A DNA stretch of 64,000 nucleotides from Paraspadella gotoi (GCA_051294375.1 JBJCIZ010000239.1:6033074-6097073), one strand, 5' to 3'; counted from the stretch's first letter, positions 13,384 through 26,244 are shown. A program made the numbers and translations. The notes: generated by a model not told the origin, from the letters alone.

Positions 13384-15880
13384 TCTCTCTACTCTGTCCC
13401 TCTAACTCACCCATGGCCCGGCGACGTGGGCGCCTACGAGTAAATGTTGCTCGGGATTCGGAGGATTTCTTGCGCGTTTCAGAATTCGTAGCCCCGCAGA
13501 TTCGACCGTGTCGGAATAGCGGGACCTGAGAGGGCGGAAGTTAGGCGTTGAAGGAGGAGATCAGGACTATGAGAGGAGGAGACGAGAGAGAGAGCACGAA
13601 TAGGAGAGAGAGCGGGAGAGGAGCAGAGATGACGAGAGAGGAAGATAGGAGGAGAAGAGAGATGAGAGAGAGATAGTTTTTTTTTCCGTGTGCGAGACAA
13701 GCACGGGAACTCTAGGGAACCTTCGTCCTAACCTCGGTGCATAATGGATTGTGGAGCTCGAACGGAGGTCTCTGAAACTGTGGGTGTGAATGAATTTAGA
13801 GAGTTTGCGGGGTAGGCGAAGGAGGTTTGGAGGGAGAATGGTGTCTTCGAAAACTGGGCAGGTTTTAAGGATTAGGGGAGAGAGGAGGAGGAAGAGACGC
13901 AGTGAGTGCAGTAAGGCCGGGAACAAGACATCAGGGATCAGAGTGAGTAAAGCGTTTAAGCTGTTCCTTGGAAAAACATTGGCGGAAGGCGAAGGGTAAG
14001 TTGAAATCCTGCCCTTGACGGAACGAGCGAGAGGTAACTGAACTCGAGGTCTCGGAAATGGATCATTATACGTGAAAAAAAAACTTAAAGTTTAATAGAA
14101 AATGAGAAAGTTAAAAGCTGATAATCAGATTATTAGTAGGTAGAGATTTAATATTATGAGTAACGCAGTACAGGAATACGGGTTGAAATGAATTACACCA
14201 GAATCGTCATCTAACATGAAAACAGATTTTGGAATCCACTACAAAGAGCTAGTGTACAACTGACCTTTGTATAGACCCCATTTTTCACGATATTCGAGCT
14301 GATACCTCGAACCATTTCATTCCGATGCGAATCACTTCGTTTAACAAACTTTTAAATCCGCCCAAATTGACGCCACTGTTGAATTCAACGACGCACGCAC
14401 GACCCTGATTTAAAAAGTCTGCCTCTCCGGCGCTGGAAATCAGTAAACCTCTATCAGCGGCGCTGCGTACGTAATCCAAATCGAGGCGTATGGGCGGACG
14501 CCGCTTTTCGCGATATTAAGGCGTGGGCGCCGGGCCATCTTGGATTCGCCCCTTCTCCGCCCTCTCGTCGCCATTCATTCTGCTGCTGGACCTTCGTCCT
14601 TCTTCGCCTTCCGCATTCTGGCGTCGCATTGGGCGACGCGCCCGCCCAGGATTCACGCCGCGTCATGAGGATCCGACGTCGCATTTGGACGACGGCCGTT
14701 TTGACGCGTAGAATTGGAATCCTTAGGATGAATTTTGGTAAATTTAAACAATAGACGCCATTGTTCTTCTGAGAGGCGACATCATTTATAGATTTATAAT
14801 CATTCAAACAACAATTCTTGACCATTATATCCTAGCCTCTAATCTCTTTCTAAAAGTTTATCTAGATGATTAAACCGTTAAGCCTACCCAACCTAATCCC
14901 TAACGCCTAATCCCGCATCCCCATCTCTTAACTCTTAATCAAAACTCTAATCAACCTCTTAATTCTAATCCTATGAAACCCTAATCACCATCTTCGCGTC
15001 GCGATCCCTAACCCCATAATCCAAAATTATTAAAACTAAAAAACAAACCTAATCCCGTAATTCAAGTCGAAAATAAAGGCAGACATAATTTTTTTCTCTA
15101 TAATTAACCATCCTTAATTAAAACCTCCCAATTAACCGTAAAAGTTTAAGTTTAATGGATGAGCAAACAAGTAACGTGCCGAACGGCATTAAATGCTCAG
15201 TTGCCTTGAAACTATATAGTACGATTGAAAGCAAGTAAAAATCAAATATGGATCCCAGAAGTAGAATGAATATACGAGGGGCTTTAATGACGTTAACGAG
15301 AGAGTTTATCTTTTATATTTCACGTTCCAGACTTCTTAGATAAACTCAATACAAAATTTGATGCACAAATATCACTAGTATTAATCATCTTTTGGAGAGA
15401 TTTAAGAAAGGGAGAAAAAAAAGAAATATTTAGAGAATTAATTAACGCAATTTTAGAAGAATATATACTCTCAAGAAACACGAACAATAAAGAATCTTAA
15501 TCAGGAATTTTTTATGATAATAAATAATATAAGTTTAAAGAACAAAGATTAAGACAGTGGTACGTACACGACGCCAGAGAAGACGGAACGAACAGACCGA
15601 CGACACGACGACGACGTAACGACGACGACGGACTAATTACTCCATCCTAATTCTATGTTCTCGCCCGAAACATCGTCTATCAATCCTCTCCGTCAACCTC
15701 TTACATGGAGGGTAGAGGGGAGGAGAGAAAGAGAGATGGATTGGAAGGAAAGAAGGAAATACAGCGACATCGAGGAGATGAGAGACGAGAGAGAGAAGAA
15801 GAGAAAAAGAGACAATAGCAAACATCCCGCGCTAAAGTCACCTGCGTCCCTGTCCTCCCGCGCACTCCCCCCCGGGCGTA
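13384..15880. other. Mostly unassigned spacer with a CpG-dense patch
   Basis: It holds a GA-rich stretch (13560-13680), a CpG-dense patch at about 14380-14720, a CCCTAA-like degenerate stretch (14880-15060) and a GAC-rich stretch (15596-15635). The patch contains a YY1-like gggccatcttgg at 14532-14543. It could be a promoter, but I find no supported coding exon beside it. Confidence 0.4.
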
Positions 15881-15889
15881 CTCTCTCGA

Positions 15890-16735
15890 GAGTCAAACGT
15901 TTCTTTTCCCGCAAACTTTTGCCACCCAAAAAAAATAAAAAAAAAAAAATGGAGAAAGAAAAACATAAACAAAGAAAAAAAGGATGCCTAATTTCTCAAT
16001 AAATAACGATAAATAAAAGGATTATCCTTGTTTTTTTTCCTATTAAGATTAACGTTCATAACATTCTATGTCACGGTAGATTAAACTTTCTCGTAAAGAT
16101 CAAAAATTACGCGGGTAGTATTTGTTTAAGAATTCTCCATTTCTGCCTCTCAAATTTCGTCCAACTGCCTGCGAGCCAGATTTCATGAATTCTGTTAACA
16201 CGCATGCTTTATCTCTTATATGTCGTATCACTACATGTCTGTCACGTATATAATTCGTTTTCTGTCACTAGATTTACGTGTTGCTTGTTGTCTATCATTT
16301 ACATGTCTATCGCTCGATTATCTATGTTCACTCGATGTTTATCTCCTAATGTCTATCCACTAGAGTTCGTCTGTCACCATAATAACTCGACTTTCTGTCA
16401 CTCGATTTATCGTTGTTGCTTCGTTGTTCTTATTCATTTAATGTCTAATTCGCTCGATATCTATCACTCGACTGTTTAATCTCCTAATGTCTATCACAAA
16501 ATGTCTTGTCACTATATATACTCGATTTCTGTCACTAGATTTACGTTGTTGCTTGTGTCTATCATTTAATGTCTTAGTCGCCTGATATCTATCATCGATG
16601 TTTATTCTCCTAATGTCTATCACTAAATGTGCTGTCACTATTTATAACTCGATTTCTGTCACTTAGATCGTTGTTGCTTGTGTCTATCATTTAATTGTCT
16701 ATCGCTCGATATCTATCACTCGGATGTTTATCANN
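15890..16735. repeat. ~130-bp tandem satellite and inverted copy of 6577-6975
   Basis: Units carry CTAATGTCTATCACTAAATG, CTCGATTTCTGTCACTAGAT and TTGCTTGTGTCTATCATTTA. They recur at spacings of about 126-133 bases, three to four times between 16215 and 16733, where a 25-N gap interrupts. Sequence 15890-16340 is the reverse complement of 6577-6975, which has one unit. Confidence 0.75.
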
Positions 16736-17099
16736 NNNNNNNNNNNNNNNNNNNNNNNTTTTTTTTTTTTTTTTGGCAAAAGTTTGGAAAGAAACGATTT
16801 GACTCTCGCCTGATTTTTTTTCCATCTCCACGATGTTTCGGAGAAAATNNNNNNNNNNNNNNNNNNNNNNNNNTGTTGCACCCTCCAAACCCGCCACGTC
16901 CCCTTTCACCGTTTTTCCGACCGCTGCTCAGCCACTACTGACCCACCCTCTTTATATATTTCTTATCACCTCAATCCACCTCCGTGCCACCTCACCTAAT
17001 TGTCTCTCCTCTAACGGCGAACCATAAAAAAAAGGACTCGAATTCATTCGCGGAGAACGACGTCGAACGCCAGTTGGCACAATTCCGCTCCCGACGTCC

Positions 17100-17607
17100 A
17101 TGATCGGCAGCGACGCGCCCGCTGCAGAAAATCTCATTGTGACATATAAGAGATCCGATTTCGATCCCGCTTCGTAAGTCCCTCCCCGACGGCTATTATT
17201 CAAGTTATCCGCAGAAGAAACCGCTGTGATTGAAGAGAGAGGAGAGCACTAGGCAGAGAAGGCACTCTCCTCTTTTTTTACATTTCGCCGTCTCTCTCAT
17301 CTCTCTCCCTCCTCTCTCCTCTCTCTCTCGTCTCTCCTCTCTCCTCTCCTCTCTCTCTCTACTCATCTTCTCCCTAGTGTTCCACCGTCAGAGTAAAATA
17401 CGTAAAATAGGAAACAAAAGAGGGAAAAAATCCTGAGAATTTTTCAGTTGTTATTGCTCCTTACTATCTTTTACTCTGCATTCATGATTTCTATTCTGCT
17501 GGCAGCTCTCTCCATCTCCTAGCTTTCCTTTTGCTCTTTCCATATTTATCTACTCTCGCTGCATCTCTCCTCTCTCTCTCCTCTCTCTCTCTCTCTCTCA
17601 ATCTCTC

Positions 17608-17641
<34 letters not shown>

Positions 17642-18014
17642 TCTCTTCTCTCTACTCTCGCCTCCCTATCCCCCCTCTCCTCCTCTCCCCTCCTCACTCG
17701 ACGAAGCCGCAAAAAGATGTTTTCCCCGTGTCAAATTGATGGTGCGCAATCATCACGTTTGTAGTCAATCCATGTTCGAAAAGAATCGATGCAGTTAATC
17801 GGGTCTGAACTTACCCGAACCAGAAAACTGACACTCGCCTCTGCTAACCTCACCACCACGCCTCCCTCGACCTCGGCATATCTTTCCTACTCTCCCACCC
17901 AGAATTCGATTTTCAAGATTGCGCCCGAAGAACGGCATTCGCGTCACTCCGGGCGTGCACCCGGGAACAGTTGATCGCCCGGATATGCTCGACGTCCGGA
18001 TCACCGTTGACGCG
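17100..18014 (+). CDS. Possible two-exon start of an unrecognised gene
   Basis: Exon A (17100-17173) starts MIGSDAPAAENLIVTYKRSD and ends at GCTTC|GTAAGT, phase 2. Exon B (17903-18014) follows a good pyrimidine tract ending cccacccag. It completes the split Ser codon and reads IRFSRLRPKNGIRVT, then PGVHPGTVDRPDMLDVRITV, with a donor GCG|GTATGA. A TATA-like tttatatat lies near 16951. Matching phases and balanced composition favour a gene, but I recognise no domain and find no third exon. It may be chance. Confidence 0.3.
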
Positions 18015-18589
18015 GTATGAAAATTTTATCCAGACGTACGCCGAAACGAGGAGCGAAATTCCTTTTGAAATCTTTTATAAATCCTTGAGAGAGAACGCCG
18101 GCGGAAATGGAATCCGACCTTTACGTATCGTGATACATGCTAAAATAATGCCTTCAGCGTATCACCGAAACTCTCTTCAGAACCCGGTTACGTATCAGCA
18201 GAAAAATTCTCCGACCGAGGCTTCTCCCTGCGTAACGAAAACTAAAACAAATATGCTACATAAAAATATCGCTACGTATACACGCGGAGTTCCAGGAACG
18301 TCACTACGTCTCTCTTTGGATCACTCGCAACTCTTTGGAAATGTCGTGAAATTGATTGCGACAGTGTCAACATTCCGCCGGTCTCTCCTCTCTCTCCGAA
18401 CTCGACTTCACTGCAGAAGTGATTCTCATCACGTTCACAAATATTTATTTGCAACTTCCTACTTCCAGTTCACGCCACGTTAGCGACGGTGGAATTGCAG
18501 GGTTTTTTTCTTAAATAGTCTTTTATCTTATACTTTTAGTTCTCTACATCTTTTTCCCAATTTTCTTTAATATATCCTTTCTTTTTTAC

Positions 18590-19290
18590 GCCCATCTTTT
18601 GTCCCATCTCTCGTCCCATGTCCTGTGCCGTCGGGGCGTCAATCTTCCCACATCTCTTCGTCTTATCTCTTTTCCCATCCTTATTTCCCTATTTCTTTAC
18701 GATACGCATCTCTTACCACATCTCCCTTTCCCATTTCCTCTGTTCTCCGTTCTGTTCTTCTTTCCTAACCATACTCTACCCACATCCCACAAGCAATCTC
18801 GTTCCCATCCGCTATCTCCCATCTCTCCCCATCTTCTCACTCCAATCTTCTTTCCAGTCTCTTCCTCCCCATCTCCCCCATTCTCCTTTTTTCCTCATCC
18901 TCCACAGATTCTCGACAGATTAACAATCTCTCCAATTTTTCTATTGCCATTCCTTTCGACAGCCGAATGAAGACACCGCCTCCCTCCCTGCCTAAAACCG
19001 CTTCAAAAACCTAAGGACCGTACCGCCTTCAAACCTCATTTTGGCTCCTACTATCCCTAGGCCTCCTCCCTCCCTGCCTAAAAACCGCCTTCAAACCAAA
19101 AGTCGCCTTTCAATACTCCATTTTGTCCGCTTTCAGCTCCTACCTTCCCTGGCTAAAAACCGCTTTCAGAACCTAAGTCCGTCTCCTTTAAACTTTTCGT
19201 TTCGTCCATCAGGTTTCCTCTTACCGCTTCTCAAACTTTGCATACTTTTTAAAAAATTTTCTTGCTTAAAAACCGCTTCCAACTTGATTT
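18590..19290 (+). repeat. Pyrimidine-rich region and degenerate ~90-bp tandem repeat
   Basis: 18590-18950 is a TCCCAT/CTCTT-rich stretch. From 18975 to 19250, units with CCTCCCTGCCTAAAAACCGC followed by TTCAAACC and TTTTGTCC recur at about 75-95 base spacing. No gene is supported. Confidence 0.6.
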
Positions 19291-19299
19291 CGTACTGCG

Positions 19300-21400
19300 C
19301 TTAAAAACTCACATATTCGGCTTTCAAAACTACCTCCGCAAAGCTTTTGGGTTTATCTTTGTACTCCTACAAAACTAACTTTTCCGCATTTTCAATTCTG
19401 CCACTCGAAAAATCCAGTCCATATCACGCGAGATTCATAACTCTTACTCTCTCTCATCTCTCTCATACTCTCTCTCTCTCTCTCTCTCCTCCACATCCCT
19501 GCCATCTTTCCGCAAATATTTGTCCCCCTCCGACTCTAATATATTCTCTCTCCGCCAAAAGAGATTATAAACCCGCGCCGAATTTTCAATTCTATACCCG
19601 GCCAATTTCTTCCGTCTTTTTATATGTCAAAACGCGCCGCCCACGGTTTTCGAGCAATGTTGCTTCTCAAAAAACTCGTATGTGCTGCGTCAAGTTTTAT
19701 TTTGCCGCCACTTAACGTCGCGTCGTCTTTTTGCGTCAATCTTTACTGTTTTGAGGTAAAATGTTATATTTATTTTGACGCGCCCGTATACTTTGATTTA
19801 CGAAGTTGCCCCCGTTCGGTTTTACCCAAAGAAAAAAAAGCTTTGGGAAAACGGGGCGGGGTTTTTCCGCTTTAAAAAACGTTTCATTTTTCAGCTTATA
19901 GATTTGATATTTTTTGCAATAATAAGTTGTGCCCGCCAAACAAAATTATTTAAAAGTAAAAAAAAAAAAAAAAAATATAATTGAAATAAAATTTGAGGCT
20001 GAAAAAAAAATTTTCGCTTGAATTTTTTTTTCTAAAATTCATTTATTTTTTATTTTACTTTCAGCTCCGGTCTTAAAAAAAGAAGAGCCATTTTTAACTT
20101 CGAGCTCCAGCGTCAAACCGACTCGACTCGGACCAGCCCCACCCTGTTCTCTCGTTCTCTTCCGACTCTCTCGTTTCGAAGCCATTTTTTCAATGCGTTT
20201 CTTTATAAGCTACGGCGTTAGCGGCACGCCGATTCGACTTCCTCGGTTTTTAGCGATTGATATTAAAATTTTGGACACGATGAGGCACGTTAAACCGGAA
20301 ATATCTCTCGTCTTTAATTGATCGAGAGTTAAGTTAAAGTTTAAATACACCTATCTTTTATCAAAACTATCGCTCCAAACAACAATAGTTTCGTTAGTAT
20401 CGGGGAGAACAAAAAGACCTTATTACATTTGGCTTTTCCACCCAAAAACAAATTACCAAACATAAAAATGCAAAAATCGCCCTTTTTTTTTAAAACAAAA
20501 AAAGGAATTATTTTTTGAAAAATGTTCATCTATACTATTTCATTAAGTTTTACTGCTAGTTACTGTTACACGGCAAAAAATTAATAAACAATATGATTTC
20601 ATTGTAATGAGAATGTCATCAAATTACAGGTTCATATTACAGTCCCACAGATATAACGAGCTTTTAAGAGCGCACTATAATTGTTTGAAAGCGCTCCTTA
20701 ACCTGTTAAGTGTCTGCGTGTTTAAGCCCAAGGGACCCGTCATCTTGGATGCTGGATAAAGGAAGCGGTATAAAAATTATGAGCATACTAGTCTTCAGCT
20801 GCACTTTAAACCTTATATTAATTTTTAATCTGTATTATTAAAAAAAAATTTATTTAATTTCAGAATTCAGAGGCAAAAAGGTTTTTTTTAAAATATTTAC
20901 AATCAAAGAATTTTTTATTATTTAAAAAAGAAAATAAACATGTTACGGCTATAATTCAAGCCTTCCTCAGCACCAAAACGAAATTAAAGTTGAAATAGGA
21001 CCCTTTGGGAAAATAGTGGGAAAGAGGAGCGTTCAATCGAGTCTCCGTCGGCCACCGGGAGGATTGAAAGGCCCCTCGGGATCGAATTTCGTTTCTTTTG
21101 TTTTCTTTGTTTTTTTTTTTCTTTTCGGATTAAAAAAAAAAAAAGGATCGAATTGCGTTTTTTTTTAATCTTTTAAAATCCCCGACGAAAAAAAGGAAAA
21201 AAAAAGAAAGGAAATGAAATTCAAAAGAACATGAATAAACAAACAACGAAAACTGACCACCTGAAAGAAAAAGTTATAGCATCTTAACTCTTTCTCCTAT
21301 TTTTATGAACAAACATTTAAAATGATACAAAAAACCTGTTAGTTTTATTCACACACACTTTTTAAAGCTTTTCATTAATTCCGCATACCAATAATAAAGT
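19300..21400. other. Spacer without recognisable genes
   Basis: AT-rich sequence with homopolymer runs. It contains a hammerhead-like degenerate hairpin near 20940-20973 and a CT tract near 19445-19490. I see no supported exon. Confidence 0.5.
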
Positions 21401-21409
21401 TGTAGCAAC

Positions 21410-22307
21410 TTGCCAGTTTCTCCTGAAGATCTGGAGGACAAAAAGCTTTCGCGAACCAAATGCCATAAATGTTACGCCGTTGTTTCTGACCCACTTCGCA
21501 GACACTTAAAGGCAAAAAAACCAAAACCTTTTGAAGGTTTATCAAGGGGAGTCAACGAAATAGTTGTTCTTCAAGGTGCAACAAAAAAAGTCGATCTGAA
21601 AAAAAATTCGCGTGTCCGATGCTAACTTGAAAGAACAATCTAAAGCTTGGCTTGCTGCTGTGAGCACTAAGGCGTAGTGAAAGTTACATACGAAAATTCT
21701 AAAGTCAATTATAAACAACATACCATCAGTGAACATTAATTTGTAAAAAAAATTAATTTTAATGTTTTTTTTAATTTTCGCAGTAGGCTATATTTATATA
21801 TAGTACTATCCTTATAAAAATCGAAAAATTTCAAAATAAGCTTTTCTTATTTTTGATTGCAGATTTGAATTCCTTGTCAAAAGTTAATAAAAGAAAATAT
21901 AAATCATTTTTAAAAATTCTTTCATTAAATGGGTTAAAAATTAAAAAAACTATATTTATAATATATAAAAAGTTAATTTTCAGCTTAAAATATAGCTTTT
22001 TCTAATTTTTGACCCACTTAATGAAGGAATTTTTCAAAAGAGTTTATATTCTTTTTATCAACTTTTTATGACAAATCCAAATCTGCAAAAAAATCTTAAA
22101 AAAACTGTTTTGAAATTTTAACATTTATTGATTTAGTACTAGTATAAATATGGCCTACTGCGTAAATTGTAAAATTTAATATAAATTTTTTTATTACATA
22201 AATGTTCATTAATATAATGTTGTTCGTTCCTCACTTTTAGAATTTTAATTAAAGTTTAAATTTAGAAATTTTACTACGCCTTAGTGAGCACTGGGCAGAC
22301 ACTTTAA
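21410..22307 (+). pseudogene. Broken coding remnant interrupted by a MITE
   Basis: An open frame with no ATG reads SPEDLEDKKLSRTKCHKCYA, then DPLRRHLKAKKPKP, then GVNEIVVLQGATKKVDLKK, up to about 21600. A run of eight A at 21599-21606 then breaks the frame. In another frame the text continues SDANLKEQSKAWLAAVS, directly into the 616-bp element at 21668. Beyond that element the frame resumes for a few codons to a stop near 22307. CHKC could be half a zinc site. The source protein is not recognised; it could be an old transposon. Confidence 0.35.
21668..22283. mobile_element. 616-bp MITE with ~180-bp inverted arms and 8-bp target duplication
   Basis: The left end is TAAGGCGTAGT and the right end is ACTACGCCTTA, an exact inverted match. 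Similarity continues inward for most of both arms (for example aattctaaa, aacaacat, cagtaggc.atattta). The flanks are GTGAGCAC at 21660-21667 and GTGAGCAC at 22284-22291. An 8-bp duplication is typical of hAT and P-type elements. No transposase is present, so it is non-autonomous. Confidence 0.85.
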
Positions 22308-22369
22308 ATTAGCCATGGAATTATGCTACCTATAAAACTAGCACAATTTGTGATTGTATTGCGCTATCA

Positions 22370-22373
22370 AAGA

Positions 22374-22428
<55 letters not shown>

Positions 22429-25222
22429 GAGAGAGAAGAGAGAGAGAGACAAGAGAGAAAGAAGAGAAAGAAAGAAAGAAGAAAAGAAAAAAAAAGAAAG
22501 AAGAAAGAAAAGAACAATAAAAGAAAACAAAGAAAGAAAACAAAGAAGAGAGAAGAAGAGAGAGATGAAGAATGAGAGAAGGGAAGAGAAGGAAGGAAGA
22601 AGAGAGGGATGGGAAAAAGGAAGAGGAAGGGGGAGGAGCAGGAAGAGAAAGAGGAGAGGGAGAGAGAGGGAAGAGGGAGGCAAGGAGAGGAGAGAGAAAG
22701 GAAGGAGAAGGGGTGGGAGGGAAGGCGGAGAGGAGAGGAGAAAGGAGAGAGGGGAGAGAAAAGGGATGGGGGGAGAGAGAGAGAAGGAAGAGAGGAAGGA
22801 GAAGAAGAGAGGGGAGGGAAGAAGGAGAGAAGAAGAAGATAGGAAGAGGGGAGAAGTAGAAAGGAGAAGTAAAAGAGAGAGAGAAAGAGAGAAGAAGAGG
22901 AAGAGGAGGAAGAAGGCGAGGGAAAAATATGGAGGGAGAGAAGAAGGAGAAAGGGAGAAGAAGGAGGAGAAGTAAGAGGAGAGAGAGGAGAAGAGAGGAG
23001 GAGAGAGAGAAAGGTGAAGAATAGAGAGAGGAAAGGAGAGAGGAGAAAAGGGAGGAAGGAAGAAGTGAGAAGAAAGAAGAGGGATGAGGAGAAAGAGAGA
23101 AGGAGGAGGAGGAAGAAGAGAAGGAGAGGAGAGGGGAAAGAGAAGAGAGAGAGAAAGGAGGCAGAGGGAGAGAGAGAAGGGAAGTGGGAGAGGAAGGAAA
23201 GAAGGGAAGGGAAGGAGGGAGAAAGGAGAGAGAGAAGAAGAAGAGAAGGAAGGGAAGAGGAAAGAGAGAAGAAAGGGGAGAAAGAAAAGAAGAGGAGGAG
23301 AATGAAGAGAGAGGAGAGCGGAAAGAGGAGGAGAGGAGAAGAGGGAGAGAGGAAGAGAAGAGGAACGAGAAGGAGAAAGAAGAAGGAGAAGGAGGATAGA
23401 AGGAGGGGAGAAGAGAAGAGAGAAGGAGAACGGAGAGAAGGAGATAGAAGAGAGAGGAGAGGAGAGGAGAGGAGAGAAGAGAGAGAGAAAGAGAAGAGAA
23501 GAAAGAGAGAGAAAAGAGAGAAAATTTCGAATAGTAAACAAAGGAAGGAGAAAGAGAGAGAGAGAGAGTGAAGAAGAAGTAGAGGAGGAGGAGAGGGAGA
23601 GAGAGAGAGAGAGAAGAGAGAAGAGAGGAGAGAGAGGAGGAGAGAGAAGAGATAAGAGTAAGAAGAGAAAGAGGAGGAAAGAGAAGAGAGGAGAGAGGAA
23701 GAAAGAGGGAGGAGCGAGGAGAGGAGAGGAAGAAAGAGAAGAGAGAGAAAGGAAAAGGGAGAAAAGGAGGGGGAGGAAAGAGAGAGAGAGGAAAAGGGAG
23801 AGGGAAGAAGACAGAGGGAAAGGGAGGGGAGGGGGAGTGGAGGACAGAGGGGGGAAGGGAGGAGGAAGAAAGAGAAGAAAAGGGGGAGGAGGGGAAGAAA
23901 GAGAAGATGGGAGGGAGGGGGAAGAGAGGAAGGAGGGGGGGGAGGGAGGAAAGCAGAGGGAAAGGAGTAGAAAGGAGAGAGAAGAGGAGAGGAGGACGAG
24001 AGGAAATGAGAGGAGAAGAAGAGAAAGAGGGAAGAGAGAAAGAGAAGAAGGAGAGAAAAGGAGAATGAGAGAGAAAGAAGAAAGAGAGAAAGAAAAGAGA
24101 AAGAAGAGAGAAGAGTGAGAGGATAGATGAAAGAAGAAGAGAGTAGAAGAGGAAAGAGGAAGAGGAAAGAGAAGGAGAGGAGGAGAGAAAGAGGAAGAAG
24201 TGGAGACGAAGAAGAGAGAGAGAGCGAAGGAAGGAAAGGGCGGAGGAGAGAAGAAGGGAGAGGAGGGAGGAGTGAGAATGAGAGGAACGGGAGAAGAGAG
24301 AGAGGGAAGAGCAAAAAGAAAAGAAAGCGAGAGAAGAGAGAAGAAGAGAGAGAGAGGAAGGAATAGAGGAGAGAGAAGAAAGAGAGAGGGAGAAGAAGAA
24401 GAGAGAGAAGAGAAGAGAGGAAGAGGAGTAAGAAGAAGAGAAGAAGGAGAGAGAAGAGAGGAGAGGGGAAGGAGAAGAAGAAGTGGAAGAGGAGCGAGCT
24501 AGAGAGGAAAGAAGAGGAGGGAAGAAAGAGGAGGAGAGAAGAGAGGCGAGAGGAAAGGAAGGAGAATAGGGAGGGGAGAAAGGGAAGGGGAAGGGAAGGG
24601 AGAAGGAAGAAAGAGAAGAAGGAGAAAGGAAGGAAAGAGAGAGAAGAAGGAGAGAGCAGAGGGAAAAGAAGGAAGAGAGAAGAGAGAGAAGAGAGAGGAA
24701 GAAGAGAAAGGAAGAAGAAAGAGGAGAGGAGAAGGGAGAAAGAGAGAGAGAAGCAGAGAAGGACACAGAAGAGGAAGAGAAAAGAGAGAAAGGAGAAGAG
24801 GAGAGAGGGAGTGAAGAGAAGAAGAGGAAGAGGGAGAGAGAAGGGGAAGAGAAGAAGAATAGAAGGGGAAAAGAAGAAGGAAGCAGAAGAAAAGAAGGAG
24901 AGAAGAGGAGAAGAGAGAAAAGAAGGGATAGGGAAAGAGAAGAGAGAGAGAGAGAGAGGGAGGGAGAGAAGGCGGAAACGAGAAGAAGGAGGAAGAGAGA
25001 GAGAGGAAGAAGAGCAGAGAGAGAGGAAGGGAAGAGAGAAGGAGGGAGAAAAATGAAGAAGAGAGAAGAGAGGAGAGAATAGAGGGAGAGAAGGGATGGG
25101 AAAGAAGGGAAGAAGAGAAGAAAGAAGGAGAGAGAGAGAAGAGGAGAGATGAAAGAGAAGAGAAGAAGAACGGAGAGAAGAGAGAAAGAGGGAAAGAGGG
25201 AAGGGAGAGGAAAGGAAAGAAA
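22370..25222 (+). repeat. ~2.85-kb polypurine (GA/GGA) tract
   Basis: Almost every base on the + strand is A or G for about 2.85 kb, with only scattered C or T. The pattern is irregular (AGAGAG, GAAGGA, GGGAGG, AAAGAAG) rather than a single unit. The very long open frames on both strands (Ser/Leu/Phe/Pro on minus, Glu/Arg/Lys/Gly on plus) follow from the absence of stop-forming bases and are not genes. Confidence 0.95.
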
Positions 25223-25654
25223 GTCCAAAATCGTTTCACACCTCTCGTTTCCAAAACCCCCTCGGCCGCTTTCCTCCTTCCCATTATCCTTCCCGCCGCC
25301 CACCCAACCCAAAAGGAAGAAAAAAGAGAAAAAAAGGAAAAACTCATTGGATAAAATCTTTGACCCCAGAATCCTGAAGCCGTATGACGCTCTTCTGCAA
25401 AAATCCCAATGCGCTCGCCACGCCCCCCCGGCGCGAAGCCGGCGACCACCCCAACCCCCTTAAACTCGAACCCATTCATTCCTGATTTCCCAATCATTAT
25501 CTCCCCAGCTTTTCAAGGTCTTTCCCTTCCTAAAAAATAAAAATGATCCCCGGCTAATCCCCTACTTTCGAGTTTGTATCGCATTTTCTCGTAGCATCCC
25601 CTACCCTTCCTCCGCTCTCTCTCCTCTCTCCCCAATTTTTTTCTGTTCCCCAGT

Positions 25655-26130
25655 TCCCAATGATCCAAAGTCATTTCCTTTCTTTCCCAGCCTCGTATCC
25701 TTTAAATTCCCAGCGATCCACAGCCTCATATCCCATCGATTCCCAGCTTCCTAACCCATCAATCCCAAGCCTTTTACCACATCGATCCCCAACCTATCAC
25801 ATTGATCCCATGCAAATTATCAAAGCAATCCTCAGCCTATTATCCCCTCAATCCCCAGTCTCTCATCCCCTCAATCCCCAGCCTCCTATCCCATCGAATC
25901 CCAGCTTCCTATCCCATCAATCTCCAGCCTCCTATCCCATCGATTCCCAGCTTCCTAATCCATTAATCCCTTTTATCCCTTCGATTTCCAACCTATCACA
26001 TTGATCCCAAGCCAATTATCAAAGCTATCCCCAGCCTCTTATCCCCTAAATCCCTAGCCTCCTATCCCATCAATCCCCATCCTCCAATCCCATTGATCCC
26101 CAGCCTTCTATCCCATTTTTTTCCAGTCTC
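25655..26130 (+). repeat. ~23-24-bp minisatellite (CCCAGCCTCCTATCCCATCAAT)
   Basis: About 20 degenerate units of CCCAGCCTCCTATCCCATCAAT-type sequence run head to tail. Neighbouring frames look like Ser/Pro/Ile-rich protein only because of the unit. Confidence 0.85.
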
Positions 26131-26244
26131 TCCCATTCCCACAATTCCCTCCGTTCAATCCCTGACCCGATCCCCGATTTTCACGGAATCCCCGGTTTTC
26201 GCTCGCCGGAAGTCTTGACCTTAACCGTGACCCCGTCGGTGACC

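Noticed and set aside
14285-14825. Minus-strand frames over the CpG-dense patch as a protein-coding gene
   Set aside because: Two different frames overlap without splice support. High CpG content alone can explain the long frames.
22338-25497. Very long open frames (up to ~980 codons) rich in Ser, Leu, Phe and Pro on the minus strand, and Glu/Arg/Lys frames on the plus strand
   Set aside because: They coincide exactly with the polypurine tract, where stop codons are rare by composition. No domains, codon bias or splice sites support them.
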